From Archangium sp. (lineage in GTDB: Bacteria > Myxococcota > Myxococcia > Myxococcales > Myxococcaceae), in NCBI GenBank assembly GCA_022843845.1, contig JALHMW010000002.1, positions 217,559 to 281,558 on the forward strand: 64,000 nt of DNA, in the 5' to 3' direction. Shown here piece after piece: positions 51,185 to 60,536 of this stretch. The notes beneath the pieces are model-generated. The model ran no database searches. It had not been told where the DNA came from and worked only from the letters and a program-made list of their open reading frames with translations. The translations under genes and the position numbers were made by a program. Every line of letters starts with the position of its first letter. The stretch's first letter is position 1.

Positions 51185-52975
51185 TCAGGCCTCCTTGTCG
51201 GCGCTACCGAAGAGCGCCTTGCGAACCCGGCCGAGGTGTCGCTTCGCGTGGTTGGTGACTTCCGGAGGCTGCGACTTGTCGTCGATGACCTCCTGCAGCA
51301 GCTTGGCCGTCTGGATGTTGCAGGCACCGCCGAGGCCGGCCACCGCGAGAATCTTGTCCTGCTTGACCTTCTCCTTGTTGAAGAGCCCGCCCTTCACCTG
51401 GAGCAACTGCGTGAAGTACGCGAGCGCCCCGTTCACGCCGGTCGAGCCGATCGCGGCGTAGATCGCCTCGTGCTCCTCGGCGGAGCGCTTCTCGAACTTC
51501 GGGTCCTTCACCAGCTTCATCAGGTCGAGGAACGCCTTCTCTCGATCGAACTCGGGCAACACGCGCGCGGCCTGAATTCGGACCTGCTGGGTGTCATCTT
51601 CGAGCATCGCCGCGATCATCTTGCGCGCCTCACCCGTGCGGCCACGCGCGATGATGCCCATCACCTCGAGCTTGACCGCGAGGTTCCTGGACTTCAGCAC
51701 CGTGGCAAAGAAGCGGATCTTGTCGGGGTGGTTGGAGCGATCGAGCACGTAGATCATGTCGCGCACGATCTGGGGCTTGTCGCTCTGAAGGCGGTTGACG
51801 AACGGGTCTGGCAACTCCTTCGCGAAGGGAATCAGCACGTCGCAGAGCAACACGCGGTTCTCTGGCAGCTCGATGACCTCGAGCGCATCGAGCCACAGCG
51901 GCACGGACTCGGGCCCGAGGTTCGAGAGGTAGCGCACGATCTCCTGGGGGTTCTTCAGCCGCGTCGTCTTGATGATGTCGGCGACGCGATTGACGCGCGT
52001 CTCTTCGCCCATGTGCGAGACGAAGTTGCGCAGGAGCCGGCCGACGGCGCTGTCCGAGCCGAGGCGCTGCTCCATGGCCTTCAGCTTGAGGACGACCTGG
52101 TTGATGATCGTGAAGTCTTCCTGCAGCAGCATCGCGTCGAGCAGCTGGGTGAACATGTCGGTGAGGAGCTCGGCGTCGTCGACGCCGCTCTCGACGACCT
52201 GGAAGACGGCGCTGATGAGCTTGGGGAAGAGCCGCTGGTTCTCTTCGTCGTGCACGTCCTTCTGCATGCGCGCCTTGAAGGTCGGGTCGGCGGTGACGCC
52301 GGTGATCACGACGCCACGCATCTGCTCGACGTTGTCGAGCTTCATCTCGAGATCTTCTTCGGTGACGCGGGCGAAACGAAGAAAGTCTTCGCTGGCCGTG
52401 CGCAGGCGGCGCTGCAGGTAATCGACGACCTTGTCGACCTCGACCTGGACCTCCTCCTCGGAGAACTCGTCCATGCGGAAGCCTTCGACCATGATGTATT
52501 CGAAGTTCGGCATCTGGGCCCGCCACAGCTGGGCGTTGATGTCCTCCGCGCCGCGATCGGGGTCCGACAACGAGATGGTCGTGAAGGCCGTGAGCTCCTC
52601 GACGGTGAAGCCCGGCCGGAAGATGAGCTGGCGAATGCCGTCCTTGAAGAACTTGTACGGAAGCTGGCTGTCTTCGCTGAACAGATCCTGTTTGTGCAGT
52701 TGGAAGTTGGTGAGGTCGACCTTCAGCTGAAGCGGGCCGAACTCCTCGTGGTACGCGACGATCGCCGCGTGCGCCTTCATCAGGTACTCGCCGTATTTCG
52801 ACTCGTTGTGGCGGTACATGCCAATCATCTTGATGCCCTTGAGCAGGTGGTACGCCACGCTGCGGGCGACCTCGACCTGGCGCTTGAGCTTCGGGTCCGA
52901 CATCGGGTCGGCCGGCGCTTCAGGGACGTTCGACACGGGGGGCGCGAGAGACGGCCGCGCAGCTGGAGAAGCCAT
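51185..52975 (-). CDS. HEAT-repeat protein sharing an N-terminal module with the HD-GYP-like neighbour
   Basis: 596 aa, soluble. Pro-rich leader (1-25), then a helical/beta module at about 30-165 (VAYHLLKGIKMIGMYRHNES, LQLKVDLTNFQLHKQDLFSE, FRPGFTVEELTAFTTISLSD). The rest is a HEAT-type solenoid, for example IVRDMIYVLDRSNHPDKIRF and QVRIQAARVLPEFDREKAFL. Family function is protein-protein interaction. The two adjacent genes and the shared module suggest the proteins interact. An 11-base-pair inverted repeat lies just upstream. Confidence 0.85.
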   Translation of the reverse strand: MASPAARPSLAPPVSNVPEAPADPMSDPKLKRQVEVARSVAYHLLKGIKMIGMYRHNESKYGEYLMKAHAAIVAYHEEFGPLQLKVDLTNFQLHKQDLFSEDSQLPYKFFKDGIRQLIFRPGFTVEELTAFTTISLSDPDRGAEDINAQLWRAQMPNFEYIMVEGFRMDEFSEEEVQVEVDKVVDYLQRRLRTASEDFLRFARVTEEDLEMKLDNVEQMRGVVITGVTADPTFKARMQKDVHDEENQRLFPKLISAVFQVVESGVDDAELLTDMFTQLLDAMLLQEDFTIINQVVLKLKAMEQRLGSDSAVGRLLRNFVSHMGEETRVNRVADIIKTTRLKNPQEIVRYLSNLGPESVPLWLDALEVIELPENRVLLCDVLIPFAKELPDPFVNRLQSDKPQIVRDMIYVLDRSNHPDKIRFFATVLKSRNLAVKLEVMGIIARGRTGEARKMIAAMLEDDTQQVRIQAARVLPEFDREKAFLDLMKLVKDPKFEKRSAEEHEAIYAAIGSTGVNGALAYFTQLLQVKGGLFNKEKVKQDKILAVAGLGGACNIQTAKLLQEVIDDKSQPPEVTNHAKRHLGRVRKALFGSADKEA

Positions 52976-53002
52976 TCGCCGAGTCTACCGAACCGCTGCA
53001 GT

Positions 53003-53035
53003 CTCGCTCGTTCGTGGTGCACGCCGAACGACGAG
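53003..53035 (-). other. Inverted repeat upstream of the HEAT-repeat gene
   Basis: CTCGCTCGTTCG at 53003-53014 pairs with CGAACGACGAG at 53025-53035 over a ten-base loop, 11 pairs with one bulged base. It lies in the 84-base gap between the cyclic-nucleotide-binding gene and the HEAT gene. No T-run is next to it. It could be an mRNA hairpin limiting read-through or an operator. Confidence 0.5.
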
Positions 53036-53059
53036 GGGTGCGACTTCTGCCCACCCGGC

Positions 53060-53473
53060 TCAGCGGATCGCGTCTCGCAAGCGGCGCGTGAGCACCTTGA
53101 TGATGCCCATCGCGATCTCGGGCTTCTCGGTCATGATCTCCTGGAAGTCCTCACGGGTGATCTTCAGCATCGCGGTCTCGGTGAGGGCGGTGACGGTGGC
53201 CGAGCGCGGCGCCGCGTCGAGGATCGCCATCTCTCCGAAGCACTCGCGCTCGCCCAGCTCGGCGATGACGCGGTCTTGCTTGTGGACGCGCACCTTGCCG
53301 TCGATCACCAGGTACAGCGCGTCGCCCGACTCTCCCTCTGCGAAGATCTCGTCACCCTGATCGCGCCGCTCCTCGCTCGAGATCAAGGCGACGGCCGTCA
53401 GATCCTCGCCGGGAATCTGGGAGAACAGGTCGATCGACTTCAGGAAGAGCACCTTCTCGACGGTGGAGATCAT
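53060..53473 (-). CDS. Cyclic nucleotide-binding (CRP/cNMP) domain protein
   Basis: 137 aa from MISTVEKVLFLKSIDLFSQI; the longer frame to 53554 adds Arg-rich noise. It is one cNMP-binding beta-roll: GDEIFAEGESGDALYLVIDG KVRVHKQ, then the phosphate-binding cassette GERECFGEMAILDAAPRSAT VTALTET with the FGE, Ala-Pro-Arg-Ser-Ala core. No HTH follows, so it is not a transcription factor on its own. In related genomes such domains occur near or fused to NTT-like transporters; here the NTT-HEAT gene is 220 bases upstream on the same strand. Confidence 0.9.
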   Translation of the reverse strand: MISTVEKVLFLKSIDLFSQIPGEDLTAVALISSEERRDQGDEIFAEGESGDALYLVIDGKVRVHKQDRVIAELGERECFGEMAILDAAPRSATVTALTETAMLKITREDFQEIMTEKPEIAMGIIKVLTRRLRDAIR

Positions 53474-53693
53474 TGAGCGCTGGCGGGCGGGAGAGCATAG
53501 CGCGCGCCTTGAGGAGTGCACCGCCCTCGATCGCCGGCTCGAGAACGGCCACACGAGCGCGTCATGGCCGTGAAGCCGGGCGCCCGACGTCCTGGCGGTC
53601 TGCGTCGCCCAGCTCGCGACGCGCTCGTTCGCAACTCGAGGCTGTCGGTCTCCGCGGGCGCTGGTCGACGACGGGGCCCGACTCGAGCTGCCG
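53474..53693. other. Gene-free gap between the NTT-HEAT and cyclic-nucleotide-binding genes
   Basis: 220 bases on the minus-strand side between two same-direction genes. No promoter of clear quality, hairpin with T-run or conserved small ORF was seen. Some short open frames exist but have no start signal or protein-like composition. Confidence 0.5.
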
Positions 53694-56582
53694 TCAGGCA
53701 GCGCTGATCTGACCCCTGGTGCGAATGGCCGCGAGCTGCTGCTGCACGAGCGGTGAGTCGTCGCCTTCCCGGCTGGCCGCGAGCGCCAGGGCGCGCGTGG
53801 GGTCGACCGAGGCCAACGTCGAAACGGCGATCTCGCGCACCAGCGCGTTCCCGTCGGCCGCAGCGAGCTCGAGCATCGAGGGGCCTTCGCTCGCCGTCAC
53901 CTCTGCCTTGCCCACGCACCACACCGCGCAGGCTCTCACCCACGCCACCTCGTCCCTGGTGAGCTCGACCAGGGCGGCCTTCGCGTCGAGCCCGTCGGGG
54001 CGGGGAAAGAGCTCGGCGACCGCCTTGAGCTTCTCGGCCCGCGGCTGTTCGTCGAGGAGCGGCAGGAAGCGGGCCTTGAGTTCGCGATCGAGCAGGTTGT
54101 CGAGCAGCTCCACGGCGTTGCCACGGCGACGGGCCGAGTCGGCCGCCAGCGCGTCTCGAATGCCCGCGGCGATCTGCTCCATGTCTGCGTCGGGGTAGAG
54201 CACCGCGAGGAGCAGGAACAGCCGGCCTTCGATCTGCGCCACCTTCTCGGTGATGGCCGACGAGAGCAGGGCACGGGCCGCGGGCTCGCCGGTGCGGGGC
54301 GTCGCCGCCACGGGGCCGCCGACGAGCCCCAGCGCTTCAGCGTGATGGAGCGCCTTCCACGCGCGGGCCAACTCCTTGTCGAGCGCCGCGCGGACCGGCG
54401 CTTTGTCTTTGAGGATCAACCGGCGGCCCTTCACCGTGCGCGCGAGCGCCTTGTAGAGCCGGCCGCGCAGCTCCTCGTCGGGCTCGTCCAGGTGCTGGGT
54501 GATGACGTCGATGGCCTCGGCGGTACCGACGCGCCCCAGCACGCGCGCGACCGAGCGCCTGATGTTGGCGTCTTCGAGCTGATTCCCGAGCACCTTGGCG
54601 AGCGTCGGCACGATCGAGACGCCGAAGTTGGTGAGCGCCTCGGTGGCCTCGCGCGCGGTCTCGTGGCTCTGCGTTCGGTAGATGAGGGGAATGACGAACT
54701 CGGCGCTCTTGAGCTGGCCCGCGGCGGTGACGGCGGCCCGACGCACGCGGGGGTCGGCGTCGCTCATCAACTGGAGCACCGGCTGGTAGAAGTTCTTCAC
54801 GCCGATCGCGCCCAGCACCTTCGCGGCGTGCAGTCGCATGACGTTGTCTTTGTTGTCGATGAGCGCCTTGAGCGCCTCGGCCGCCACCAGCACGCCGTCG
54901 AGCCCGCCGTAGCGGATCATGCCCGTGACGGCGGCGCTGCGGATGCGGGGGTCGGGGTCCTGCAGGAAGGTGCGCACGCTCTTGACGGCCTTGTCGCGGC
55001 CGATAGCGCAGAACGCGTCGATGGCCGCCGCTCGCACCGCAGGGTCGGCATCTTCGAAGCGCCTGAAGACCGAGTTGGCGAAGCGCATCGTCTGGCGATG
55101 GGCGTAGTACTCGAGGGCCTTGACCCGCACCTCGGAGTCCGGGTGCTCGAGCAGGTGCTCCACCTCGATGTCGAGCGCGAGCTTCTCGAGGTGCGGGAGC
55201 AGGGCCAGCGCGTTCAAGACCTCACGGGTGTCGTCGCTGGCCAGCGCGCGCTCGATGACGCCGCTGGTGGAGCCGTCGACGACGCTGACCCGTGCCCCGG
55301 CGAGATCGAGCCGGCGGTTCTTGAGGTTGTCCTGCAGCGTCTTGATGTAGCGGCTGCGCAGACTCGAGACGACGGCGAGCCAGACGCCTCCCAGGGCGAG
55401 CGAGATCCACGCGAGGCGATAGGGGTCTTTCCCCACGACCAGGCCCCAGACCTTCAGGGTCACGCCCGCGAGGCCAATCGCGGTGGGCTTCACCACGCCG
55501 TCGATGAACGCCTTGGCCGCGACGCGGGCCTGCGAGGGCACGGGCAGGTAGAGGATCTGGGTGGTGGCGTCGTTCACCGAGTACCGGAACAACGTGTCGG
55601 CGCCCTTGGTGAGCGAGGCCGCCCACAGGGCAGGGAAGAGCACCAGCGCGGCGTTGCCGAGCGTGAGCGAGAGGGGGAGCACGGCGAGCGAGGCGACGAC
55701 GCCCGCGCGATTGAGCAGCCGGCTGGTACCGAAGAGCTGCAGCACGAGCGCGAACCCGCCCACCACCGCGCTGAAGTAGCCGAAGTACGAGGCCAGCTCG
55801 TCAGCAGGGATCTTGTCGGCGGCGACGACCTTGAACTCGAAGTCGACGAGCGTCGTCGTGAAGAAGGTGACGGCCGCGAGCAACGCGACGGTGCGCAGGT
55901 GCGGGTCGGCCATCACGCGAGACCCACCACCGGTTCGTTTTGCCGCGCTCGGTTTTCCGCTCGCGGCGCGCGCGAACAGCCGCTGTCGGCCCAGCTTGCC
56001 GGCGAAGAAGCTCGCCACCGCCGTCGTCGCCAGCAGCACCAGACACATCAACAACAGGGCGCTCGTGCCGAAGGTCTTCGCCACCTTCGCCGACAACAGG
56101 CCGATGAGGATGTTGGCGAACGTGCCACCGGCGCCGATCAGCCCGTACAGCCGCTTGGCCTCCTGCGCGTTGAAGAGCTCGTTCGCCAGCGTCCAGAACT
56201 GCACCAACACCAGCGCACCCATCACCTCGACCGAGACGTAGATGAGCGCATAGATCCACGGGGGCTGGCTGCGCTCGATGACGTACAGCAGCCCGAAGCA
56301 GGCCGCGAACAGCGACGCCGAGCCCAGGGCCATCAGATCGCGGCGCACCCGTGTCGCGAGGCGGCCATAGAGCAGGCCGCTCGCCGTCACCGCGACGGCC
56401 GAGAGCACGTACATCCACGCGAGCTGCGAGCGATCGCCGTGCGCCAGGAACAACGCGTCGCGCACGCTGCGGCCCGTGAGGAACGACCCAACGGCGAAGA
56501 GGCTGTGGAGGAAGAGCGCGCCCGTCAGCTGGCGTTCGCCCCGTCGAACTGGAAGGACCGCCTCGACGATGCGCAGCAGCAC
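53694..56582 (-). CDS. NTT/MFS-like transporter fused to a HEAT-repeat domain
   Basis: 962 aa. Residues about 1-425 carry 10-12 hydrophobic helices and the pattern of the Npt1/Npt2 (ATP/ADP translocase-like) family: FLTGRSVRDALFLAHGDRSQ LAWMYVLSA, FWTLANELFNAQEAKRLYGL IGAGGTFANILIG, KGADTLFRYSVNDATTQILY LPVP. Residues about 450-960 are HEAT repeats (for example ADPAVRAAAIDAFCAIGRDK, DPRVRRAAVTAAGQLKSAEF). Family members in bacteria outside obligate parasites are of unknown substrate. The HEAT half is cytoplasmic if the topology is regular. It is the likely first gene of the unit that continues with the cyclic-nucleotide-binding protein. Confidence 0.83.
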   Translation of the reverse strand: MLLRIVEAVLPVRRGERQLTGALFLHSLFAVGSFLTGRSVRDALFLAHGDRSQLAWMYVLSAVAVTASGLLYGRLATRVRRDLMALGSASLFAACFGLLYVIERSQPPWIYALIYVSVEVMGALVLVQFWTLANELFNAQEAKRLYGLIGAGGTFANILIGLLSAKVAKTFGTSALLLMCLVLLATTAVASFFAGKLGRQRLFARAASGKPSAAKRTGGGSRVMADPHLRTVALLAAVTFFTTTLVDFEFKVVAADKIPADELASYFGYFSAVVGGFALVLQLFGTSRLLNRAGVVASLAVLPLSLTLGNAALVLFPALWAASLTKGADTLFRYSVNDATTQILYLPVPSQARVAAKAFIDGVVKPTAIGLAGVTLKVWGLVVGKDPYRLAWISLALGGVWLAVVSSLRSRYIKTLQDNLKNRRLDLAGARVSVVDGSTSGVIERALASDDTREVLNALALLPHLEKLALDIEVEHLLEHPDSEVRVKALEYYAHRQTMRFANSVFRRFEDADPAVRAAAIDAFCAIGRDKAVKSVRTFLQDPDPRIRSAAVTGMIRYGGLDGVLVAAEALKALIDNKDNVMRLHAAKVLGAIGVKNFYQPVLQLMSDADPRVRRAAVTAAGQLKSAEFVIPLIYRTQSHETAREATEALTNFGVSIVPTLAKVLGNQLEDANIRRSVARVLGRVGTAEAIDVITQHLDEPDEELRGRLYKALARTVKGRRLILKDKAPVRAALDKELARAWKALHHAEALGLVGGPVAATPRTGEPAARALLSSAITEKVAQIEGRLFLLLAVLYPDADMEQIAAGIRDALAADSARRRGNAVELLDNLLDRELKARFLPLLDEQPRAEKLKAVAELFPRPDGLDAKAALVELTRDEVAWVRACAVWCVGKAEVTASEGPSMLELAAADGNALVREIAVSTLASVDPTRALALAASREGDDSPLVQQQLAAIRTRGQISAA

Positions 56583-56608
56583 GGCCAGAAGCGTAGCAAT
56601 GCTCTGCG

Positions 56609-58582
56609 TCAGCCGTTCGACGTTTCGAGCGCGGCGAGCAGCGCCCGGCGCTCCCGTGCCTCGAGCGGGCGGTTGGTGAAGCGGGCCTCGAGGTAGCGGC
56701 GAGTCGCGCGTGCCACGGCGGGGGAGAGCGGGTGGCCTGAACGAGCCAGGCTCGCCGAGAGCTCCTCGAGGGGCACGGTCGCCACGTCAGTGACGCCGCG
56801 GGCCTTCAGGCGCGCTTCGAGCTCCTCGAGGAAGCTGCTGGCAGGGTGGGGCGCGCGCCGACGCAGCCGCTGAACTGCGAGCACCAGGAGCCCGGCGCCC
56901 ACGAGCACGAGCACGGCCGGGCCGAGCGGCACCCGGGTGCCGAGCGGCGACGACGCTTCGGCCTCGGGCGCGCTCGCCCTCGACGGGCGAACGAGCTGCC
57001 TCGCGAACGACACCTGATCCTGAAACGAGTAGTCCATGACGCGGGCTCGCCACCAGGCCTCCAGACGCTCCCAGGCGTTGGTGAACGCGGCGGTCCACGC
57101 GTTGCTCGACGCCGCCCGGCCCGTGTCAGGCGTGGCGTCGAGGCGCAGCCAGGCCCCGTCGACGAACGCCTCGGTCCACGCATGGGCGTCACCCGATCGC
57201 ACCACGTAGCGATCGCCAGCCCGCTCGCCGCCATAGAAGCCCGTCACCACGCGGCTCGGCACCTTCTGCAGCCGGAGCATGATGGCGAGGGCCGTCGCGA
57301 AGTCTTCACAGTGCCCCGCGCGCCGGGTGAAGAGAAAGTCGGCCAGCGGATCGCTCACGTCACCTGGCAGCTCGAGCGTGTACTCGTACCGACGTTTGAG
57401 CTCGCGCTCGAGCCGCTGGGCGATCTCCAGGCTCTCGGTCGCGCCTCCGGAGAGCTCGGTGGCCAGCGTCGCGATGCGGGGGTCGAGGTTCGGCACCGCG
57501 AGCCCGCCGACCGGGTCTGGTGGCGTGCGGTCGATGCGGCTCAGCTGATCGCTGGTGGCGGCGTAGCTGAGCGCGTTCGAGTCGATCGCGCCGAAGATCT
57601 GATCGCCCGGCACGTGGATCAGCGCCATCGGCACCATGCCAGACAGTGAGATGCTGCGCGCCCGGGCGAAGAAGGTCGGCGTATCGAGCGCGACGAGCGT
57701 GCGGCTCCCGTACGCGGGCGTCGTCTCGAACTCCTGGCTGACCTGATTGAGGGAGCGCTGGGCGCCGCGGTGAAGGCCGACGACGCTCGACGGTGTGGCC
57801 GGCGTCCCCGACGATCTCCACTCGGCCCCGTCGAAGACGTCGAAGTGCCGCCCGACCCAATAGCTCTCGAGGCGCTCGCTGCGGGGGTCTGGAATGAGCG
57901 ACACCCGGAACGCCACGCGCGCGCTGGTCTTGATGTCGCCGCCGCCGCCGAGGCGCACCGTGTCGGACATGCCGGTCTGGCCGCCGAGCCCCGGGGCCGC
58001 GCGGCGGTTGGCGAGGTTCCACGAGAGACGGGGGAAGACGACGAAGAAGGCCAGCGCCATCACCAGCGTCGCGAGGCTCCCGAGTATCAGCTGCCTCGAG
58101 ATCGCGCGGCGCTCGGCCGAGTCGACGCTGGCTTCGTCTGCGGCGAGCACCAGCCACGCCATCGACCACGACGCGCAGAGGAAGAAGGCCACCAGCAGCA
58201 CCGCGAACAACACCTCGCCCGTCAGCGCCGCGCCGCCGCTGACCAGGAGCAACCCTGACAGCAGCACCTGCCGGGAGGCCTGCGGCGTTGGCTCGGCCAG
58301 CATGCGGTGGCACGTCACCAACGTCGCGAACGACACGGCCGCGATGACGAGATCGAGGGCCGAGGTGGCGACCGCGCCGAAGAGCCCCAGCGCGATCACC
58401 AGCAGCACGATGACCGAGGCCGTCCGGCGGCCCGCGAGGGGCCTGATGTCGAGCAGCGAGAGGATCAGGGCGAAGGGGAAGATCACCAGCACCGGCAACG
58501 GGAGCACGCCCGGGAGCGCGACGGCGCCGAAGCCCGCGAGCGCCGCGAGGTCGCGCGAGATCACGCCGGGCGTGCGCCTCAT
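56609..58582 (-). CDS. TgpA-like transglutaminase membrane protein
   Basis: 657 aa. Six to seven hydrophobic helices at 1-195 (DUF3488-like), a periplasmic transglutaminase core at about 370-500, another helix at about 565-585 and a cytoplasmic tail. The Cys-His-Asp triad reads RRAGHCEDFATALA (Cys425), SGDAHAWTEAFVDG (His467) and LRLDATPD (Asp482). This is the usual third member of the MoxR-DUF58-transglutaminase cluster. The substrate is unknown. Confidence 0.92.
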   Translation of the reverse strand: MRRTPGVISRDLAALAGFGAVALPGVLPLPVLVIFPFALILSLLDIRPLAGRRTASVIVLLVIALGLFGAVATSALDLVIAAVSFATLVTCHRMLAEPTPQASRQVLLSGLLLVSGGAALTGEVLFAVLLVAFFLCASWSMAWLVLAADEASVDSAERRAISRQLILGSLATLVMALAFFVVFPRLSWNLANRRAAPGLGGQTGMSDTVRLGGGGDIKTSARVAFRVSLIPDPRSERLESYWVGRHFDVFDGAEWRSSGTPATPSSVVGLHRGAQRSLNQVSQEFETTPAYGSRTLVALDTPTFFARARSISLSGMVPMALIHVPGDQIFGAIDSNALSYAATSDQLSRIDRTPPDPVGGLAVPNLDPRIATLATELSGGATESLEIAQRLERELKRRYEYTLELPGDVSDPLADFLFTRRAGHCEDFATALAIMLRLQKVPSRVVTGFYGGERAGDRYVVRSGDAHAWTEAFVDGAWLRLDATPDTGRAASSNAWTAAFTNAWERLEAWWRARVMDYSFQDQVSFARQLVRPSRASAPEAEASSPLGTRVPLGPAVLVLVGAGLLVLAVQRLRRRAPHPASSFLEELEARLKARGVTDVATVPLEELSASLARSGHPLSPAVARATRRYLEARFTNRPLEARERRALLAALETSNG

Positions 58583-59520
58583 CGCTCGCTCCCGAACCCG
58601 GCCAGGGCCAGCGCCGACAGAATACGCCGCTCGTGGGGGGCGCCGTGGGCCGGCCGGAGCCTCCGGGTCCCGACGTCGAGGCCGACGTCGTAGCCCTGCT
58701 CCATCAGCAGGGCCGTCTGGCCGGCAGCCTCCTCACAGGCGAACTCGAGCTCGTCACCCGAGAGGCGCTCGTCGACGTTCAGGGTGATCTGCCGCCGCTC
58801 CTCGCGCTCGCGTTCGACGGTGATCAGCTTTCCGGTGGTGGCCGTCTTGCGCCAGTGAATGCGCCGCGCGTCTTCGCCGATCGCCAGCTCTCGAAGATCT
58901 GCCAGATCGGCCGTGCCATCGCGGTGCCTCGAGCTGCCCAGCTCGCCGCGAAGCAGGCTCTGATCCCGTGCGGGCGAGTCGCACGCGAAGCCCCGACGGG
59001 GAAAGACCAACAGGCTGTCGCTGACCGCGATGGTGCGGATCTTCTCGAAGATGCCGAAGGGGAAGGTGGTGCTCACCTCGATGGCCTCGAGCGCCCACGG
59101 CCCTCGTCGAGGTGCGGTCGCGACGGCCCGCACCACCACTGGCCGTCCGGCGACGATGACGGGCGCCCAGGCACCAGCCGACTCGAGCGACCCTGACTCC
59201 CGCACCCTGACCGCGAAGCCCTGGCCGCGCTTTCGTCTGAGCTCGTAGCGCACGGTGAAGGGCTCGTGAGCGAACGCGCCTTCGGGGAGCAGGCGACGCA
59301 CCTCGAGATCCCAGATGACGCGCTCCGACAGCACGCCCGACACCACGATGGTCGCCAGCAGCAGGCCCAGCACGAGGTACAGCAGGTTGTTGCCGGTGTT
59401 CAGCGCGCCCAGGCCGATGCCCATGGTGAGCAGCAGGTAGATGCGACCGACGGGCGTGATGCGCAGCAGCCTGCCGGGCTTCAGCGCCCGTCGGATCGAG
59501 CTGATCAGTCGCCGGAGCAT
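58579..59520 (-). CDS. DUF58 domain protein
   Basis: 313 aa. Two N-terminal hydrophobic helices (about 25-75, with IYLLLTMGIGLGALNTGNNL LYLVLGLLLATIVV) and a VWA-like DUF58 domain. The diagnostic segment is LADLRELAIGEDARRIHWRK TATTGKLITVEREREER; a Glu replaces the common Tyr before the Pro-Gly. The end TALLMEQGYDVGLDVGTRRL is also typical. DUF58 proteins are partners of MoxR AAA ATPases. The start is 4 bases after moxR and its stop overlaps the transglutaminase start. Confidence 0.92.
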   Translation of the reverse strand: MLRRLISSIRRALKPGRLLRITPVGRIYLLLTMGIGLGALNTGNNLLYLVLGLLLATIVVSGVLSERVIWDLEVRRLLPEGAFAHEPFTVRYELRRKRGQGFAVRVRESGSLESAGAWAPVIVAGRPVVVRAVATAPRRGPWALEAIEVSTTFPFGIFEKIRTIAVSDSLLVFPRRGFACDSPARDQSLLRGELGSSRHRDGTADLADLRELAIGEDARRIHWRKTATTGKLITVEREREERRQITLNVDERLSGDELEFACEEAAGQTALLMEQGYDVGLDVGTRRLRPAHGAPHERRILSALALAGFGSER

Positions 59521-59524
59521 CGCT

Positions 59525-60460
59525 TCACCTCGGCGCGGGGACCCGTCGCGTCAGCTCGTCGATCAGGTGGCCGGCCTCTTCGCGGCTGAAGGCGCCCTGC
59601 ATCGAGCTCTTCAGGACGAGGCGGTGTGAGAGCGACGGCTTGAGCACCGCGCGCACGTCACCGGGCGAGACGAAGCCCCGATCCTCCCACAGGGCCCAGG
59701 CCCTCGCGGCCGAGATGAGCGCCAGCACGGCGCGGGTCGACACGCCGCGCTCGATCTCGGCGTGCGAGCGCGTCTCGTGCGCCAGGCGCACCGCGTAGTC
59801 GGCGACGTCTCTGGAGACCTCGACGCGATCGGCCGCGACTTGAATCGACACCAGCTCGTCGGCCGTCGCCACCGCCGTGAGCGCGTGGAGCGGATCGCCC
59901 CGGCGGCTGATGATCAGCTCCGCTTCGATGGCGGGGTCGAGGTGGCCGAGCGAGAGCCGCATCAGGAACCGATCGAGCTGCGAGTCGGGGAGCGGGTAGG
60001 TGCCGGCGAGGTCGAGCGGGTTCTGCGTCGCCACCACGGTGAAGGGCGCGGGCAGCTTGCGGGTGACGCCGTCGAGGCTGACCTGCCCCTGGGCCATCGC
60101 CTCGAGCAGCGCTGACTGGGTTCGCGGCGGCGCGCGGTTGAGCTCATCGGCGAGCACGAGGTGGTGAAAGATAGGTCCCGGGCGGAACTCGAACGTGCCC
60201 TGCTGGGGCAGGAAGATCTGACTGCCGAGAATGTCGCTCGGCAGCAGGTCGGCGGTGAACTGCACCCGTCCGAACGAGAGCGCGAAGCACCGCGCCAGGC
60301 CCTCCGCGAGTGTCGTCTTGCCCACGCCCGGCACATCTTCGAGCAGCAGGTGGCCTCGAGCCGCCAGGCAGGTGAGAGCGAGCTTCGTCTGTTCCGGCTT
60401 CCCCAGGACCACTTGACCCAAGTGGACGTGGAGCTTCTTCAAGAGGTCAGTGGCGTTCAC
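59525..60460 (-). CDS. MoxR family AAA+ ATPase
   Basis: 311 aa from the GTG at 60460 (VNATDLLKKLHVHLGQVVLG); an ATG at 60502 adds 14 residues that look like noise. Walker A is VPGVGKTT (43-50), Walker B VLADELNRAPPRTQSALLEA MAQGQV, sensor TQNPLDLAGTYPLPDSQLDR FLM. The C-terminal helical lid has VSTRAVLALISAARAWALW and FVSPGDVRAVLKPSLSHRLV. MoxR ATPases act as chaperones for VWA/DUF58 partners, encoded directly downstream. It is divergent from mutL. Confidence 0.95.
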   Translation of the reverse strand: MNATDLLKKLHVHLGQVVLGKPEQTKLALTCLAARGHLLLEDVPGVGKTTLAEGLARCFALSFGRVQFTADLLPSDILGSQIFLPQQGTFEFRPGPIFHHLVLADELNRAPPRTQSALLEAMAQGQVSLDGVTRKLPAPFTVVATQNPLDLAGTYPLPDSQLDRFLMRLSLGHLDPAIEAELIISRRGDPLHALTAVATADELVSIQVAADRVEVSRDVADYAVRLAHETRSHAEIERGVSTRAVLALISAARAWALWEDRGFVSPGDVRAVLKPSLSHRLVLKSSMQGAFSREEAGHLIDELTRRVPAPR

Positions 60461-60536
60461 TGTCAAGAGGCCCGAGAAAAGCGTCAGCGCGACTGTAGCC
60501 AACGCTAAGGTGCACCCGCTCGGAAATCGTCACCAG

